Positions 43,814-53,082 of a stretch of DNA of 64,000 bases are shown here, piece by piece. The notes beneath the pieces are model-generated. The model was given only the letters and a program-made list of their open reading frames with translations. It was not told the DNA's origin and made no database searches. The position numbers and the translations under genes are program-made. The stretch is from Chryseobacterium sp. Leaf201 (GTDB taxonomy: Bacteria > Bacteroidota > Bacteroidia > Flavobacteriales > Weeksellaceae): assembly GCF_001421435.1 (NCBI RefSeq), contig NZ_LMKA01000057.1, positions 62,001 through 126,000 of the forward strand, read 5' to 3'. Each line of letters begins with the position of its first letter. The stretch's first letter is position 1.

Positions 43814-45092
43814 TTTGTTGTTTTAATCTTATGGATACGGCATTTTTGTGAGCGAAAAGCCCTTCTGCATCGGCCATGATTTCTATGGTTTTTCCTAAAT
43901 TTTCCAATCCTTCTGCAGACAGGTGTTGAAAAGTGATCTTCTTTATAAAGCTGTCCAGGGAAACACCGCTGTAATTCCTGGCAAAGCCGTTCGTAGGAAG
44001 AGTATGATTGGTTCCGCTCGCATAATCTCCGGCACTTTCGCAGGAATAGTTCCCGAGGAAAACCGAACCGGCATTTTTAATTTCCGGAATGTATTTTTCA
44101 AAATCCTCTATCGCTAAAATCAAATGTTCGGGAGCATAGAGATTGCTGAGTTCCAACGCTTCTTCAATGGATTCCATCAAAATAAAATGACTGCTTTTTA
44201 GAGATTCTCGCGCCATTTCATTTCTCGGAAGCTGCTCAAGCTGTTTTTCTGTTTCTTCAACCGTCCGGTTAAGAACGGTTTCATCGGTTGTAATAAAGAT
44301 GACCTGGCTGTCGCTTCCGTGCTCTGCCTGGGAAAGCAGGTCTGCTGCACAAAATTCCGGAACGGCAGATTCATCGGCAATTACCAGAACTTCACTGGGA
44401 CCGGCGGGCATATCGATGGCAACCTTATAATTCTGCGCATACTCTTTTGCAGCCACCACATACTGGTTTCCGGGCCCGAAAATTTTATAAACATCCGGAA
44501 CACTTTCAGTCCCAAACGTCATGGCAGCAATCGCCTGCGCCCCACCTGTTTTGAATATATTCCGGACTCCACAAAGCTGTGCCGCGTAAAGGATGGCAGG
44601 ATTGATGTTCCCATTTTTATCAGGAGGCGTACATAAAACAATTTCTCTGCAGCCTGCCAACTGTGCAGGAACCGCCAGCATCAATACGGTAGAAAATAAA
44701 GGCGCCGTTCCTCCGGGAATATAAATCCCCACTTTTTCAATCGCCCGGTTTTCCCTCCAGCATGTGACACCTGCCATGGTTTCAATTTCTTGGATTTCAG
44801 GATTCTGGGAAGCATGGAATTTGGTAACATTCTCTTTAGCCTGCTGAATTGCAATTTTCAATTCTTCCGGCAGAGCATTCTCAGCACGTTTTATTTCTTC
44901 TTCAGATACTCGGATCCTCTCAACATCAGCCTGGTCAAATTTTTTATTGAACCTGATTAATGCCTGATCACCGTTTCGGCGTACTTCTGCAAAGATTTCT
45001 GATACAGTTTCCGTAAGTCCTGTCCTTTCCAAAACCGGCCTTTTAACGATTTCCGGCCATGCATTTTTCTGTGGGTATTTTGAAATATTCAT
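43800..45092 (-). CDS. hisD: Histidinol dehydrogenase
   Basis: Zn/NAD enzyme for the last two oxidations to L-histidine. 430 residues: EKVGIYIPGGTAPLFSTVLM, IFGPGNQYVVAAKEYAQ, MPAGPSEVLVIADE, DLLSQAEHGSDSQV and GTNHTLPTNGFARNYSG hold the NAD and zinc residues. Gap to hisG is one base. Confidence 0.97.
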   Translation of the reverse strand: MNISKYPQKNAWPEIVKRPVLERTGLTETVSEIFAEVRRNGDQALIRFNKKFDQADVERIRVSEEEIKRAENALPEELKIAIQQAKENVTKFHASQNPEIQEIETMAGVTCWRENRAIEKVGIYIPGGTAPLFSTVLMLAVPAQLAGCREIVLCTPPDKNGNINPAILYAAQLCGVRNIFKTGGAQAIAAMTFGTESVPDVYKIFGPGNQYVVAAKEYAQNYKVAIDMPAGPSEVLVIADESAVPEFCAADLLSQAEHGSDSQVIFITTDETVLNRTVEETEKQLEQLPRNEMARESLKSSHFILMESIEEALELSNLYAPEHLILAIEDFEKYIPEIKNAGSVFLGNYSCESAGDYASGTNHTLPTNGFARNYSGVSLDSFIKKITFQHLSAEGLENLGKTIEIMADAEGLFAHKNAVSIRLKQQNERI

Positions 45093-45093
45093 C

Positions 45094-45951
45094 TTATATC
45101 ACCATTTTATCAATCGGAATTATTAAAATATCCTGGGCACCTCTGTCTTTGAGTTCATCAATAACTTCCCAGAACCGGTCTTCGTCAATCACGGAATGGA
45201 TGCTGCTCCACCCTTCCTGAGCCAGGGGAATAACCGTCGGGCTTTTAAGGACCGGAAGGGCTTCAGAGATTATTTTAATTTTATCATTCGGGACATTCAT
45301 CAGAATATATTTTGAATTTTTCGCTTTTAAAACGGCTTTAATCCTGAATAGTAATTTCCCGAGAATAGCTTCTTTTTCATCATTCAGGCTGAAGGTTTTT
45401 GCCAGAACCGCCTCGGATGTCAGAAGAGTAACCGTTTCCCTGAGCCCGTTTTTAAATAAAGTGCTTCCTGAGCTTACAATATCACATATCCCATCGGCAA
45501 GACCGATATTCGGGGCAATTTCCACTGACCCTGAAATAACATGGATCTCTGCTGAAATATTATTCTTCTGAAGAAAGTTTTTAAGGGTATTCGGATAGGA
45601 AGTGGCAATTCTTTTACCCTGGAAATAACTGAGCTGGTCTGTTTCCACCTCTTTTGGAACGGCTAATGAGACCCTGCATTTTGAGAATCCGAGCTTCTGG
45701 ACAATCTCAATATTCTTTTCTTTTTCCGCCAGGAGGTTTTCGCCTACAATGGCAATGTCTACAACCCCGTCTTCCAGATACTGCGGGATATCCGAGTTTC
45801 TCAGGTACATAATTTCCAGAGGAAAGTTGTCTACGGAAACTTTGAGCTGGTCTTTTCCGTTATTGATGAAGATTCCGCAGTCTTTAAGGAGCTGAAGGGA
45901 TTCTTCGTAAAGCCTTCCGCTTTTCTGTATGGCAATTTTTAATTTACTCAT
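45094..45951 (-). CDS. hisG: ATP phosphoribosyltransferase (long form)
   Basis: First committed step of histidine synthesis, phosphoribosyl transfer from PRPP to ATP. 285 residues with the C-terminal regulatory (ACT-like) domain (from about residue 210: SKYILMNVPNDKIKIISEAL), so no HisZ is needed and feedback control by histidine is expected. Phosphoribosyl loop: GLADGICDIVSSGSTLFKNG. Start MSKLKIAIQKSGRLYEES. First structural gene of the operon, 90 bases after the attenuator hairpin. Confidence 0.96.
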   Translation of the reverse strand: MSKLKIAIQKSGRLYEESLQLLKDCGIFINNGKDQLKVSVDNFPLEIMYLRNSDIPQYLEDGVVDIAIVGENLLAEKEKNIEIVQKLGFSKCRVSLAVPKEVETDQLSYFQGKRIATSYPNTLKNFLQKNNISAEIHVISGSVEIAPNIGLADGICDIVSSGSTLFKNGLRETVTLLTSEAVLAKTFSLNDEKEAILGKLLFRIKAVLKAKNSKYILMNVPNDKIKIISEALPVLKSPTVIPLAQEGWSSIHSVIDEDRFWEVIDELKDRGAQDILIIPIDKMVI

Positions 45952-46023
45952 TGGTTTTTTATTGAGCCTGAGTAAATAAAACTGGTTGGATGGTAAGAAT
46001 TTCCCGGGATAAATTCAGAAACA

Positions 46024-46054
46024 AAAAACCGCCTGTTTACTCAGACGGTTTTTA
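46024..46054 (-). terminator. his attenuator terminator
   Basis: On the minus strand the stem AACCGTCTG / CAGGCGGTT with a short loop is followed by six T. It lies about 45 bases after the leader peptide stop and 70 bases before hisG, so it ends the short leader transcript. Confidence 0.9.
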
Positions 46055-46098
46055 ATTATTTTGATTTCTAACGTAAAGTATCGATCAATCAATTCCGT

Positions 46099-46149
46099 CT
46101 AGCAGAGATGATGATGATAATGATGTACTGTTAAAAAATTCGGTTTCAT
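46099..46149 (-). CDS. hisL: his operon leader peptide
   Basis: 16 codons plus stop: MKPNFLTVHHYHHHLC. Five of six consecutive codons at positions 9-14 are His, encoded all by CAT, followed by a terminator before hisG. This is the classic layout of a histidine attenuator: when charged His-tRNA is scarce, the ribosome stalls at the His codons and transcription reads through. A -7 box lies 18 bases upstream of its ATG. Not homologous in sequence to the enterobacterial hisL, but the same logic. Confidence 0.93.
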   Translation of the reverse strand: MKPNFLTVHHYHHHLC

Positions 46150-46166
46150 TGTTGAAATGTGTATTG

Positions 46167-46196
46167 CAAATGTAGGACTTATTTTGAAACATCCAA
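46167..46196 (-). promoter_or_regulatory. his operon promoter
   Basis: TTG (46194-46196), 19 bases, TAcaTTTG (46167-46174) on the minus strand. It begins directly behind the stop of the glycosyltransferase gene at 46202. A transcription start near 46162 gives a leader of about 210 bases before hisG. Confidence 0.85.
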
Positions 46197-46201
46197 GTGT
46201 T

Positions 46202-47302
46202 TTATGAAATAATTTTTCTGTAGAGCTCCATCAGCCGGCCTGCAATGGGCTCATCATTAAACTTCTGAACAAAATCAAAACCCTTGTCAGCACGGCGCTG
46301 TCTTTCAGATTCACTCTTCCAGAGAAACTGTATTTTGGCTGAAATATCTGCTGCATTTCCGGGATTAATGTACACAGAATCCGGTCCGCCCGCTTCAGGA
46401 AGACAGCTGGTATTGCTGGTTACGACAACTGTTTTTGAGAACAGCGCTTCAATTACCGGAATTCCGAAACCTTCAAAAAAGCTCGGGTATACAAAAATAT
46501 CTGCTGATTTATAGAGTACTGCCAGCTCATCCATAGAAACATTTTCTAAAAAATGGATCTGTTTTTCCATCTTGCTTTTCTGAATGAACTGCTGGATTTT
46601 CCTGAAATACTTTGTTTTCCTGCCGACCACCACCAGAGGAATTGCTGTATCTTTTACGGCCTTAACAATGTTTAAAAGGTTTTTACGTTCTTCAATAGTC
46701 CCTACGTTTAAGATAAAACGATCGGGAAGATTAAATTTTTTTCTGGTCTGAAGGATAAATTCTTCAGGCTGCTCTTCTTTAAAAGCCTGATGACACCCCT
46801 GGTAAATCACTTCAATTTTGTTTTCCGGGACGTTAAGAAACTGAATGATGTCCTTTTTTGTCTGTTCGGAAATCGCTATGATCTTATCTGCTGAATCAGC
46901 TGCTTTTTTAAATTTCCACAGGTGGATTTTACGGTCGAAAAAAGAATAATACTGCGGATATCTCATAAAAATGAGATCGTGAATGGTCACCATTTTTTTA
47001 ATCGGGGCATGATCCCATTTCAAAGGCAGTTCACCGGATAACCCATGAAAAATATCTGCATTCTGTTTCTGGGCATCCTTCCCCATTTTCAGCTGCCTCG
47101 CCATCATTCCCCCCGAGGTTTCAGCAAACCGTACATCTGGGTTTTCCAAGATATCCTTTCCTCTCTCCGACTGGTTTTTATTAAGTAAAATGTATTCGTT
47201 TTCAGGAAAATATTTTGCCAGAATCCTGACCAGATCCCTGGAATAGTTGCCTAATCCCGATGTGTTGTGGAAAAATCTTTTGGCATCGTAAGCGATCTTC
47301 AT
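46202..47302 (-). CDS. Glycosyltransferase family 4 (GT-B)
   Basis: 366 residues, cytosolic GT-B fold enzyme. Start MKIAYDAKRFFHNTSGLGNY is the loop that contacts donor and acceptor; the later FILNVGTIEERKNLLNIVKA and VYPSFFEGFGIPVIEALFSK (Glu-rich EX7E motif) fit GT4 enzymes of surface-glycan synthesis. Sugar is unknown. Overlaps the deacetylase gene by 4 bases; last of the dapD-led run. Confidence 0.9.
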   Translation of the reverse strand: MKIAYDAKRFFHNTSGLGNYSRDLVRILAKYFPENEYILLNKNQSERGKDILENPDVRFAETSGGMMARQLKMGKDAQKQNADIFHGLSGELPLKWDHAPIKKMVTIHDLIFMRYPQYYSFFDRKIHLWKFKKAADSADKIIAISEQTKKDIIQFLNVPENKIEVIYQGCHQAFKEEQPEEFILQTRKKFNLPDRFILNVGTIEERKNLLNIVKAVKDTAIPLVVVGRKTKYFRKIQQFIQKSKMEKQIHFLENVSMDELAVLYKSADIFVYPSFFEGFGIPVIEALFSKTVVVTSNTSCLPEAGGPDSVYINPGNAADISAKIQFLWKSESERQRRADKGFDFVQKFNDEPIAGRLMELYRKIIS

Positions 47303-48075
47303 AGTTCAATCTGTTTTTGAAATTCCTGAAAGGTACCGAAGGTATAGTTTTTACTTTTAAGCCAGGAAATAAATGCATCAAAACTTTCCACCATGTCTTT
47401 TCCAGAATTTTTTACGGTAAAACCGGGTAATTTAAATGCTTCATCTTTAATTTCTGCAAATTCCCAGGGATGGAAATAGATATTTAAATACCGGTCTTTC
47501 TTTAACGTGTCTGACGCCAGTTTCTTATAAAAAGACAGAGGGAAATTATGAAAGCTCAGCCAGAATAAAGGGATCCTGAAATTGGGAGACACCGAAGCCG
47601 GAATCTGGGTCACCTTCCCTTCTTTAAAATAGGTCCTTGAAACTTTAAGATTGTTATATCTTCCGGGTAGAAATGTCGGGTTGATGGATGAATTATAGGC
47701 ATAACCGGCATCTTCCACCGCATTTTTACTCACCGGCATCATTCTCGGCATCCTGAGACCGGTTACTTTTGCAGAAAATAATTCTTCCAGCCTTTCTTTG
47801 GATTCTTTCAGGTGCTTTTCTTCAAAATCTGAATGGAACCAGGTGTGGGAAGCTAGTTCGTGGCCATCATCCAACAGCCTTTTGATAAGGTATTTACTGT
47901 TTTCAGCAAAAACTACAGTTGAAAAAAAAGTAGCTTTTACCTGGTGCTTTTTAAGGAGACCCAGGATTCTTTCCAATCCGGTCTGTGAGACGGAAATCTG
48001 TTTTTCAAACGGAATTTCCCCTTTGTATTCCAATGGCATATCAAATTCCTCAATGTCAAAACTCAATAAAACCAT
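47299..48075 (-). CDS. Polysaccharide deacetylase family protein
   Basis: 258 residues of the NodB/CE4 fold. The metal triad is seen as Asp in LLSFDIEEFDMP (Asp7) and the His pair of HELASHTWFHSDF. The C-terminal part has IYFHPWEF, the typical His. Likely removes acetyl groups from a polysaccharide or peptidoglycan-like substrate. Start MVLLSFDIEEF. Gap to the GT2 gene is two bases. Confidence 0.85.
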   Translation of the reverse strand: MVLLSFDIEEFDMPLEYKGEIPFEKQISVSQTGLERILGLLKKHQVKATFFSTVVFAENSKYLIKRLLDDGHELASHTWFHSDFEEKHLKESKERLEELFSAKVTGLRMPRMMPVSKNAVEDAGYAYNSSINPTFLPGRYNNLKVSRTYFKEGKVTQIPASVSPNFRIPLFWLSFHNFPLSFYKKLASDTLKKDRYLNIYFHPWEFAEIKDEAFKLPGFTVKNSGKDMVESFDAFISWLKSKNYTFGTFQEFQKQIEL

Positions 48076-48077
48076 GG

Positions 48078-49007
48078 TTAAAAATTTTTATTTTTGATGA
48101 TATAGTTCGGTCTTTCTTTTACCTGCTTAAAGATTTTCCCTAAATAAATTCCTATGATGCCTAAAATGATCAGCTGCAGCCCTCCGAAGAAAACAATGGT
48201 CATAATCAGTGATGCCCAGCCTGAAATCTCCGTTTCTGTAATAAATGAATGGATCACATAAATGCCGTACCCCACTACAGAAAGCCCTGAAAACAGGAAG
48301 CCCAGATACGCTGCGATATAAAGCGGTTTTACACTGAATGCCGTAATGCCGGTAAAAGCAAACGTAATCATTTTTTTAATGTTATAGCTGCTTTGCCCTG
48401 ACAGTCTTTCATTGGCGGTAAATTCTATTCCGGCCTGCTTAAAGCCCATCCAGCTTGTCAATCCTCTTAAAAACAGATCATCTTCATTGAAGCTTCTCAT
48501 CACTTCCACAGCATTGGCATCCATCAGCCTGAAATCTGAGCCGCCGCCTTTGGTAAGATTGACATCGGATAATTTCGACAGTATTTTGTAAAAAAAGTCT
48601 GAGGTCCTCCTTTTAAACAGAGAAATTTCTTTCGGGTATTTCCTTACGGTGAATACAATATCATTGCCTTCCTCCCATTTTTTAATCAGTTCCGGGATCA
48701 GTTCCGGTGGATGCTGAAGGTCGCCGTCCATTGAGATCACCGCATTTCCGTGGGCATGGTCCATTCCGGCTTTTACAGCAGGCTGATGTCCAAAGTTCCT
48801 TGAAAACTCAATGAATTTTACTTCATCATATTTCCGGGACAGCTCCTCCAGTTTTTGCTGGGTCTGATCCCTGCTTCCGTCATTTACAAAAATAATTTCA
48901 AAATCATAATCGCTCAGTCCGGAAAAAACCTGACTGATTTTTTCATAAACCAAAGCCACATTTCCTTCTTCATTGTGGGCAGGAATGACGATTGAAATCT
49001 TTTTCAT
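48078..49007 (-). CDS. Glycosyltransferase family 2 (GtrB-like, membrane-anchored)
   Basis: 309 residues: KISIVIPAHNEEGNVALVYE, FVNDGSRDQT, DxD-like ISMDGDLQHPPELIP, and two C-terminal membrane helices (AYLGFLFSGLSVVGYGIYVI; LIMTIVFFGGLQLIILGIIG). Probably loads a sugar onto undecaprenyl phosphate. The gap to the GT87-like gene upstream is 4 bases. Confidence 0.92.
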   Translation of the reverse strand: MKKISIVIPAHNEEGNVALVYEKISQVFSGLSDYDFEIIFVNDGSRDQTQQKLEELSRKYDEVKFIEFSRNFGHQPAVKAGMDHAHGNAVISMDGDLQHPPELIPELIKKWEEGNDIVFTVRKYPKEISLFKRRTSDFFYKILSKLSDVNLTKGGGSDFRLMDANAVEVMRSFNEDDLFLRGLTSWMGFKQAGIEFTANERLSGQSSYNIKKMITFAFTGITAFSVKPLYIAAYLGFLFSGLSVVGYGIYVIHSFITETEISGWASLIMTIVFFGGLQLIILGIIGIYLGKIFKQVKERPNYIIKNKNF

Positions 49008-49011
49008 AGGA

Positions 49012-50181
49012 TTATTTGAGGCTGTAGTTTTTTTCGAAATCTTTGGTTAAAAGTTCATAGATTACCCTCAGCCAGATGACAATGCAAGGTACAGCTTTTA
49101 GAGAATATTTAATGATATAATTCTTTTTTACAAACTTCGGGAACAGGTCTGAAGTTGAAAAACAGGTGAAAATAATAACGAAAACCAGCAGACCGATAAT
49201 GAAAGGCGTTCTTTCTTTCTGCAGGAAAAACCAGATCAATACGCCTGTAACGGCAATGATGTAGGTAGGCGATTCTGAGCTTGAACTGAACAATACCAGA
49301 AAAAGTAACGTCGAGGCCAGGATCATTAATTGGAATGCATAATTTTTATACTGCTGGATCCTGATATAAGGCAAAGCGAAAAGCGGTAACCCGAATGCCA
49401 AAAATATGATATTCGAAATAGAAGCATCCCCTAAAATCCTTCTGAAAAAACCCATCAGTGAAATATCCTGCATATTGCCCAGGGTCTGGTTTGCACTGTT
49501 CTTTTCAATAATCGACTGGTACCAGTCCGAATAGCACTGTATCACAAACTGCGGACTTGAATAGAGCATAGGCAGTACAAAAAACACTCCTGCAATGATC
49601 AGTCCTGACACGATAAATTTTGTTTTGTTCTTAATGAAAAAGAACTGGGAAAGCCCTACAATCCCATATATTTTCACAAAAACACCTACTAAAATAGCGG
49701 TAACGGATTTTGTTTCCTTTCTTTCGTAAATGTAGATTGCGGACAGCAGAAGAAGTCCCGTCAATGCAATATTAAACTGGAGGCTCAACGCTGCCGTAAT
49801 GTATTCCTGAAGGCAGAATAAAGCAAAGAGTGCTTTTTTAGCATCGGAAAAGGGAAGCTTGTGAATGGCATAAATGAAAATAAAAGTATTGGCCGCGTTC
49901 CACAGGGTAATCCCCAGCCAGTCGGGCATCAAAGCAAACGGTGCAATCAGTATACTGAAGAAGACACCGTAGTGGTTCATATCAAAAAACCGGTCCGGAT
50001 ATTCACTGAATAAATTGCTCTGATGGTACGTATTCAGAAATACGTTTTTAAAAATCAGGTAATTGTTGATTGCATAGCTGCCTCTGAAATATTTGGAAAG
50101 TGCCGTAGCCACGGCTATAATAAGATAAACCCCAAATATATATTTAGGGTTTAGCAGTATTTTAAGAAATTTATCTTTCAA
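49012..50181 (-). CDS. Multi-pass membrane glycosyltransferase (GT87/DUF2029-like)
   Basis: 389 residues with about ten hydrophobic helices. The N-terminal loop YAINNYLIFKNVFLNTYHQS with an acidic patch and the segment FFSILIAPFALMPDWLGITL are typical of polyprenyl-phosphomannose-dependent GT-C transferases (GT87). Sugar and acceptor not determined. 30 bases downstream of dapD; probably co-transcribed. Confidence 0.75.
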   Translation of the reverse strand: MKDKFLKILLNPKYIFGVYLIIAVATALSKYFRGSYAINNYLIFKNVFLNTYHQSNLFSEYPDRFFDMNHYGVFFSILIAPFALMPDWLGITLWNAANTFIFIYAIHKLPFSDAKKALFALFCLQEYITAALSLQFNIALTGLLLLSAIYIYERKETKSVTAILVGVFVKIYGIVGLSQFFFIKNKTKFIVSGLIIAGVFFVLPMLYSSPQFVIQCYSDWYQSIIEKNSANQTLGNMQDISLMGFFRRILGDASISNIIFLAFGLPLFALPYIRIQQYKNYAFQLMILASTLLFLVLFSSSSESPTYIIAVTGVLIWFFLQKERTPFIIGLLVFVIIFTCFSTSDLFPKFVKKNYIIKYSLKAVPCIVIWLRVIYELLTKDFEKNYSLK

Positions 50182-50211
50182 AATGGTGAAGTATTGGTTT
50201 ACAATGGCGTT

Positions 50212-51024
50212 TTAAACAGCTACATTATTATCTCTCAGCGCATCATTTAAAGAAGTTTTTTTATCGGTAGATTCTTTTCTCTGACCGATGATCAGTGCAC
50301 ACGGCACCTGGTATTCCCCGGCCGGATACTGTCTCGTATAGCTTCCCGGAATTACCACGGAACGGGCAGGAACCCTTCCTTTGATTTCTATCGGTTCAGG
50401 ACCGGTAACATCAATAATTTTCGTTGAAGCTGTCAGTACGACATTCGCGCCCAGAACGGCTTCTTTTTCTACATGAACCCCTTCTACCACGATACATCTT
50501 GAACCGATAAAGCAGTCATCTTCAATAATAACCGGAGCAGCCTGAAGCGGTTCTAAAACACCACCGATTCCTACACCACCGCTCAGGTGGACATTTTTAC
50601 CGATCTGTGCACAGCTTCCTACGGTTGCCCACGTATCTACCATTGTTCCTGAATCTACATAAGCCCCGATATTTACGTAAGAAGGCATTAAAATAACGCC
50701 TGATGCTACAAAAGAACCTTCTCTTGCAATGGCATGGGGAACTACCCTTACTCCTTTTTCTGCATAGTTTCTCTTCAAAGGAATTTTATCATGAAATTCA
50801 AACGGGCCTACTTCAATCGTTTCCATCTTCTGAATCGGGAAATACATTACAACTGCTTTTTTCACCCATTCATTCACCTGCCATCCGTTTTCTGTAGGTT
50901 CGGCTACGCGAAGGGTTCCTGAATCCAGCAGAGAAACCACTTCTCTGATGGCTGTTTGGCTGTCTTCATTCTGCAAAAGGTCTCTGTTGTCCCAAATATT
51001 CTCAATGGTTTGTTGTAACGACAT
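50212..51024 (-). CDS. dapD: Tetrahydrodipicolinate N-succinyltransferase
   Basis: Succinylates tetrahydrodipicolinate in the lysine/diaminopimelate pathway. 270 residues: N-terminal helical domain, then a left-handed beta-helix made of hexapeptide repeats (GVRVVPHAIAREGSFVAS, GAYVDSGTMVDTWATVG, GKNVHLSGGVGIGGVLEP). Starts MSLQQTIENIWDNRD. Has its own -7 box and leads the surface-glycan genes by position. Confidence 0.96.
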   Translation of the reverse strand: MSLQQTIENIWDNRDLLQNEDSQTAIREVVSLLDSGTLRVAEPTENGWQVNEWVKKAVVMYFPIQKMETIEVGPFEFHDKIPLKRNYAEKGVRVVPHAIAREGSFVASGVILMPSYVNIGAYVDSGTMVDTWATVGSCAQIGKNVHLSGGVGIGGVLEPLQAAPVIIEDDCFIGSRCIVVEGVHVEKEAVLGANVVLTASTKIIDVTGPEPIEIKGRVPARSVVIPGSYTRQYPAGEYQVPCALIIGQRKESTDKKTSLNDALRDNNVAV

Positions 51025-51049
51025 ATGTATAGTTTAAATTTATTCGCGC

Positions 51050-51057
51050 CAAAGATA
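51050..51057 (-). promoter_or_regulatory. dapD -7 box
   Basis: TAtcTTTG on the minus strand 26 bases before the dapD ATG. No clear -33 element. Confidence 0.6.
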
Positions 51058-51150
51058 CAAAAAAGTTCAGGAAAATATTTTGAAAGTATCTGTATTAAGG
51101 AGCTTAAATATCCGTTTAACCTGAGTATAAAATAAATTACCGGTTGACAA

Positions 51151-52164
51151 TTATGGTTTCAGGTTTTCGATATAATCTTCGTATCCGCTTTTTTCCAAAA
51201 CTTTTTTAGGGGTTAAGCTATAGATGTCTTTCCAGGAATTGCTTCCGTGTTTCTCCACATATTTAGAAATGATCCTGAAACCCAACCAATAATTCAGGGA
51301 TTTCGGAGCATCCGGGAACAGTTTTAGGTGTTCATTTCTTAATAATGGATTATTTCCTGAAGTATCTGAAAAATAAGGTTTCACTTTTAAAAAGATTTCT
51401 TTCTCATTTTTCATATACCAGTCCCAATCCGCTTTAGTCATGTTTTCAACAGCTTCATGTTCAGGTATTTTCTTATCAAAAAACACATAGGTAAAATAAC
51501 AGGCAAAGCCTTCGTCTATGGTCTGGCTCAAAGCCGAATCTTTATTGGGATCATTATTCCTGAATTTTTCATACACCAAATGATTCAACTCATGCGGCAA
51601 TCCTTTTTCTAAAGTATAATTGATATTTACCGATGTATTATTCAATTCCAGGGCAAACTGTTCTGCATTGCATCCTCCGAAACCGATTCCTGTAATGGGT
51701 GTAAAAAGAAGACTTATTTTAGCACTGGGCTGATAAAGAACCAACCGGTTGAATTTTGCCAGGTTTCTTCGAATCAGCCTGTTGATATTAATATCGGTAA
51801 TGCTTTTTGTTTTTTCTATAAATTGTAATTTATCTTTATCGAAAAGTGTTCTGTTCCATTGCACAAGGCCTTCTGCATTGTTGAAACGGCCTGCATTTTC
51901 ATCTCCAAAAATAACTCCGTAGCAGCTGTCCCACAATTTCCTGTGTGGTAAATAAACATTTTTCCTGATCATGGCAGAATCGAAAACCTCATTCTTATGG
52001 GCTAAAACCTGGTATTTGAACAGGTTGACAACAGTGATATTCTGAATTTTAATACTGTCGGAAATTTTTTCTATCCTGCTATATTCAAAATCTGTTTTCT
52101 TCGTGGGTGCTACTGAACAGGAACTCAACAAAACAAGACCTGTTATTACAATAATTTTTTTCAT
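51151..52164 (-). CDS. Lipoprotein, putative zinc-dependent protease (DUF2268-like)
   Basis: 337 residues from the ATG complementary to 52162-52164: MKKIIVITGLVLLSSCSVAP is a lipoprotein signal (lipobox LSSC). The longer upstream frame would add 27 residues in front of the signal peptide. The body has the gluzincin motif HELNH (191-195) with the third-ligand-type Glu in TIDEGFA (Glu218). Family resembles DUF2268 'predicted Zn-dependent protease'. Substrate unknown. Confidence 0.75.
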   Translation of the reverse strand: MKKIIVITGLVLLSSCSVAPTKKTDFEYSRIEKISDSIKIQNITVVNLFKYQVLAHKNEVFDSAMIRKNVYLPHRKLWDSCYGVIFGDENAGRFNNAEGLVQWNRTLFDKDKLQFIEKTKSITDININRLIRRNLAKFNRLVLYQPSAKISLLFTPITGIGFGGCNAEQFALELNNTSVNINYTLEKGLPHELNHLVYEKFRNNDPNKDSALSQTIDEGFACYFTYVFFDKKIPEHEAVENMTKADWDWYMKNEKEIFLKVKPYFSDTSGNNPLLRNEHLKLFPDAPKSLNYWLGFRIISKYVEKHGSNSWKDIYSLTPKKVLEKSGYEDYIENLKP

Positions 52165-52371
52165 TATTTCTTTTTGAGCCGGAGATATACTATACTGATG
52201 CGGATATAAGCTACCTGATAATCCGGCAGTATACCAGGTTAACATCCTTATTTGAATATGACAATTCTGGAAGATGTTCTGTTACATGGATAATACAAAA
52301 TTATCACAGCTCTGAAATAAGCATTATTACAATACACCGTTCTTATTTCTTATATAAACGAGCTGTTGAAA

Positions 52372-52947
52372 TTACAGTATTCTCTGTGCGTGCAGATAGG
52401 CTTTATTCCAGTATACTTCATTTAAAGACGATATGATTACCCCTTTTGTTGTTGAGGCATGGATGAATTTTACCTCGCCGTTGTTTCCGATATCATGAAC
52501 GATACCGACATGGGATACGCGGCTTCCGCCTGCTGTTGAAAAAAACAAAAGGTCGCCGGGCTTCACTTCCCTGATGTCAATTTTCTTTCCTGCTTCTGCC
52601 TGGTCTGATGATCTTCTGGGAAGCTGGTAGTCATTTTCTTCAAAAACTTTCAGTGCAAAACCTGAACAGTCGAAACCGGAAGAGGTATTGCCCCCGAACT
52701 TATAGGGAGCGCCCAGGTATTTTTCAGCATCTTTTAAAATTTCGCTGATTGATTTCGGAACACTGCCGTTAAAACCGGAATCAAGTTTACGGAGGTTTTC
52801 AGTCTTTGGTACAGACGGTGAGATGCGCGGATTTCTTTTTACCGCAACATTTTTTGAGCTTCCGCACGAAACAGAAATGGTGGAAGCAATGAGCAAAGCA
52901 TAAATGGCTGTTCGTTTTAGATTTCCATAATTCAGGCTGTTCTTCAT
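52372..52947 (-). CDS. NlpC/P60 (C40) cell-wall hydrolase lipoprotein
   Basis: 191 residues: lipoprotein signal with lipobox ISVSC (Cys28), a linker, then a C40 peptidase with the catalytic triad Cys94 (SGFDCSGFA), His146 (RVSHVGIV) and His163 (FIHAST). Cleaves peptide cross-links of peptidoglycan. A -7 box lies upstream. Confidence 0.93.
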   Translation of the reverse strand: MKNSLNYGNLKRTAIYALLIASTISVSCGSSKNVAVKRNPRISPSVPKTENLRKLDSGFNGSVPKSISEILKDAEKYLGAPYKFGGNTSSGFDCSGFALKVFEENDYQLPRRSSDQAEAGKKIDIREVKPGDLLFFSTAGGSRVSHVGIVHDIGNNGEVKFIHASTTKGVIISSLNEVYWNKAYLHAQRIL

Positions 52948-52978
52948 ATTTCTTTTATTTTCTGCTCTAAGGTGCCTA

Positions 52979-52986
52979 CAAATATA
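52979..52986 (-). promoter_or_regulatory. NlpC/P60 gene -7 box
   Basis: TAtaTTTG on the minus strand, about 32 bases before the ATG. -33 not evident. Confidence 0.5.
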
Positions 52987-53033
52987 AATAAATTATGCTT
53001 TTACCGTACTTAATTTATGGCAGGAATTAAACC

Positions 53034-53060
53034 AAAAAAGCTATTCCGGAGAATAGCTTT
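53034..53060 (-). terminator. Terminator of the 125-residue lipoprotein gene
   Basis: aaagctattc (53037-53046) pairs with gaatagcttt (53051-53060) with a 4-base loop; minus-strand T run follows. Confidence 0.8.
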
Positions 53061-53082
53061 ATATAATGTAATGGATAAGATT

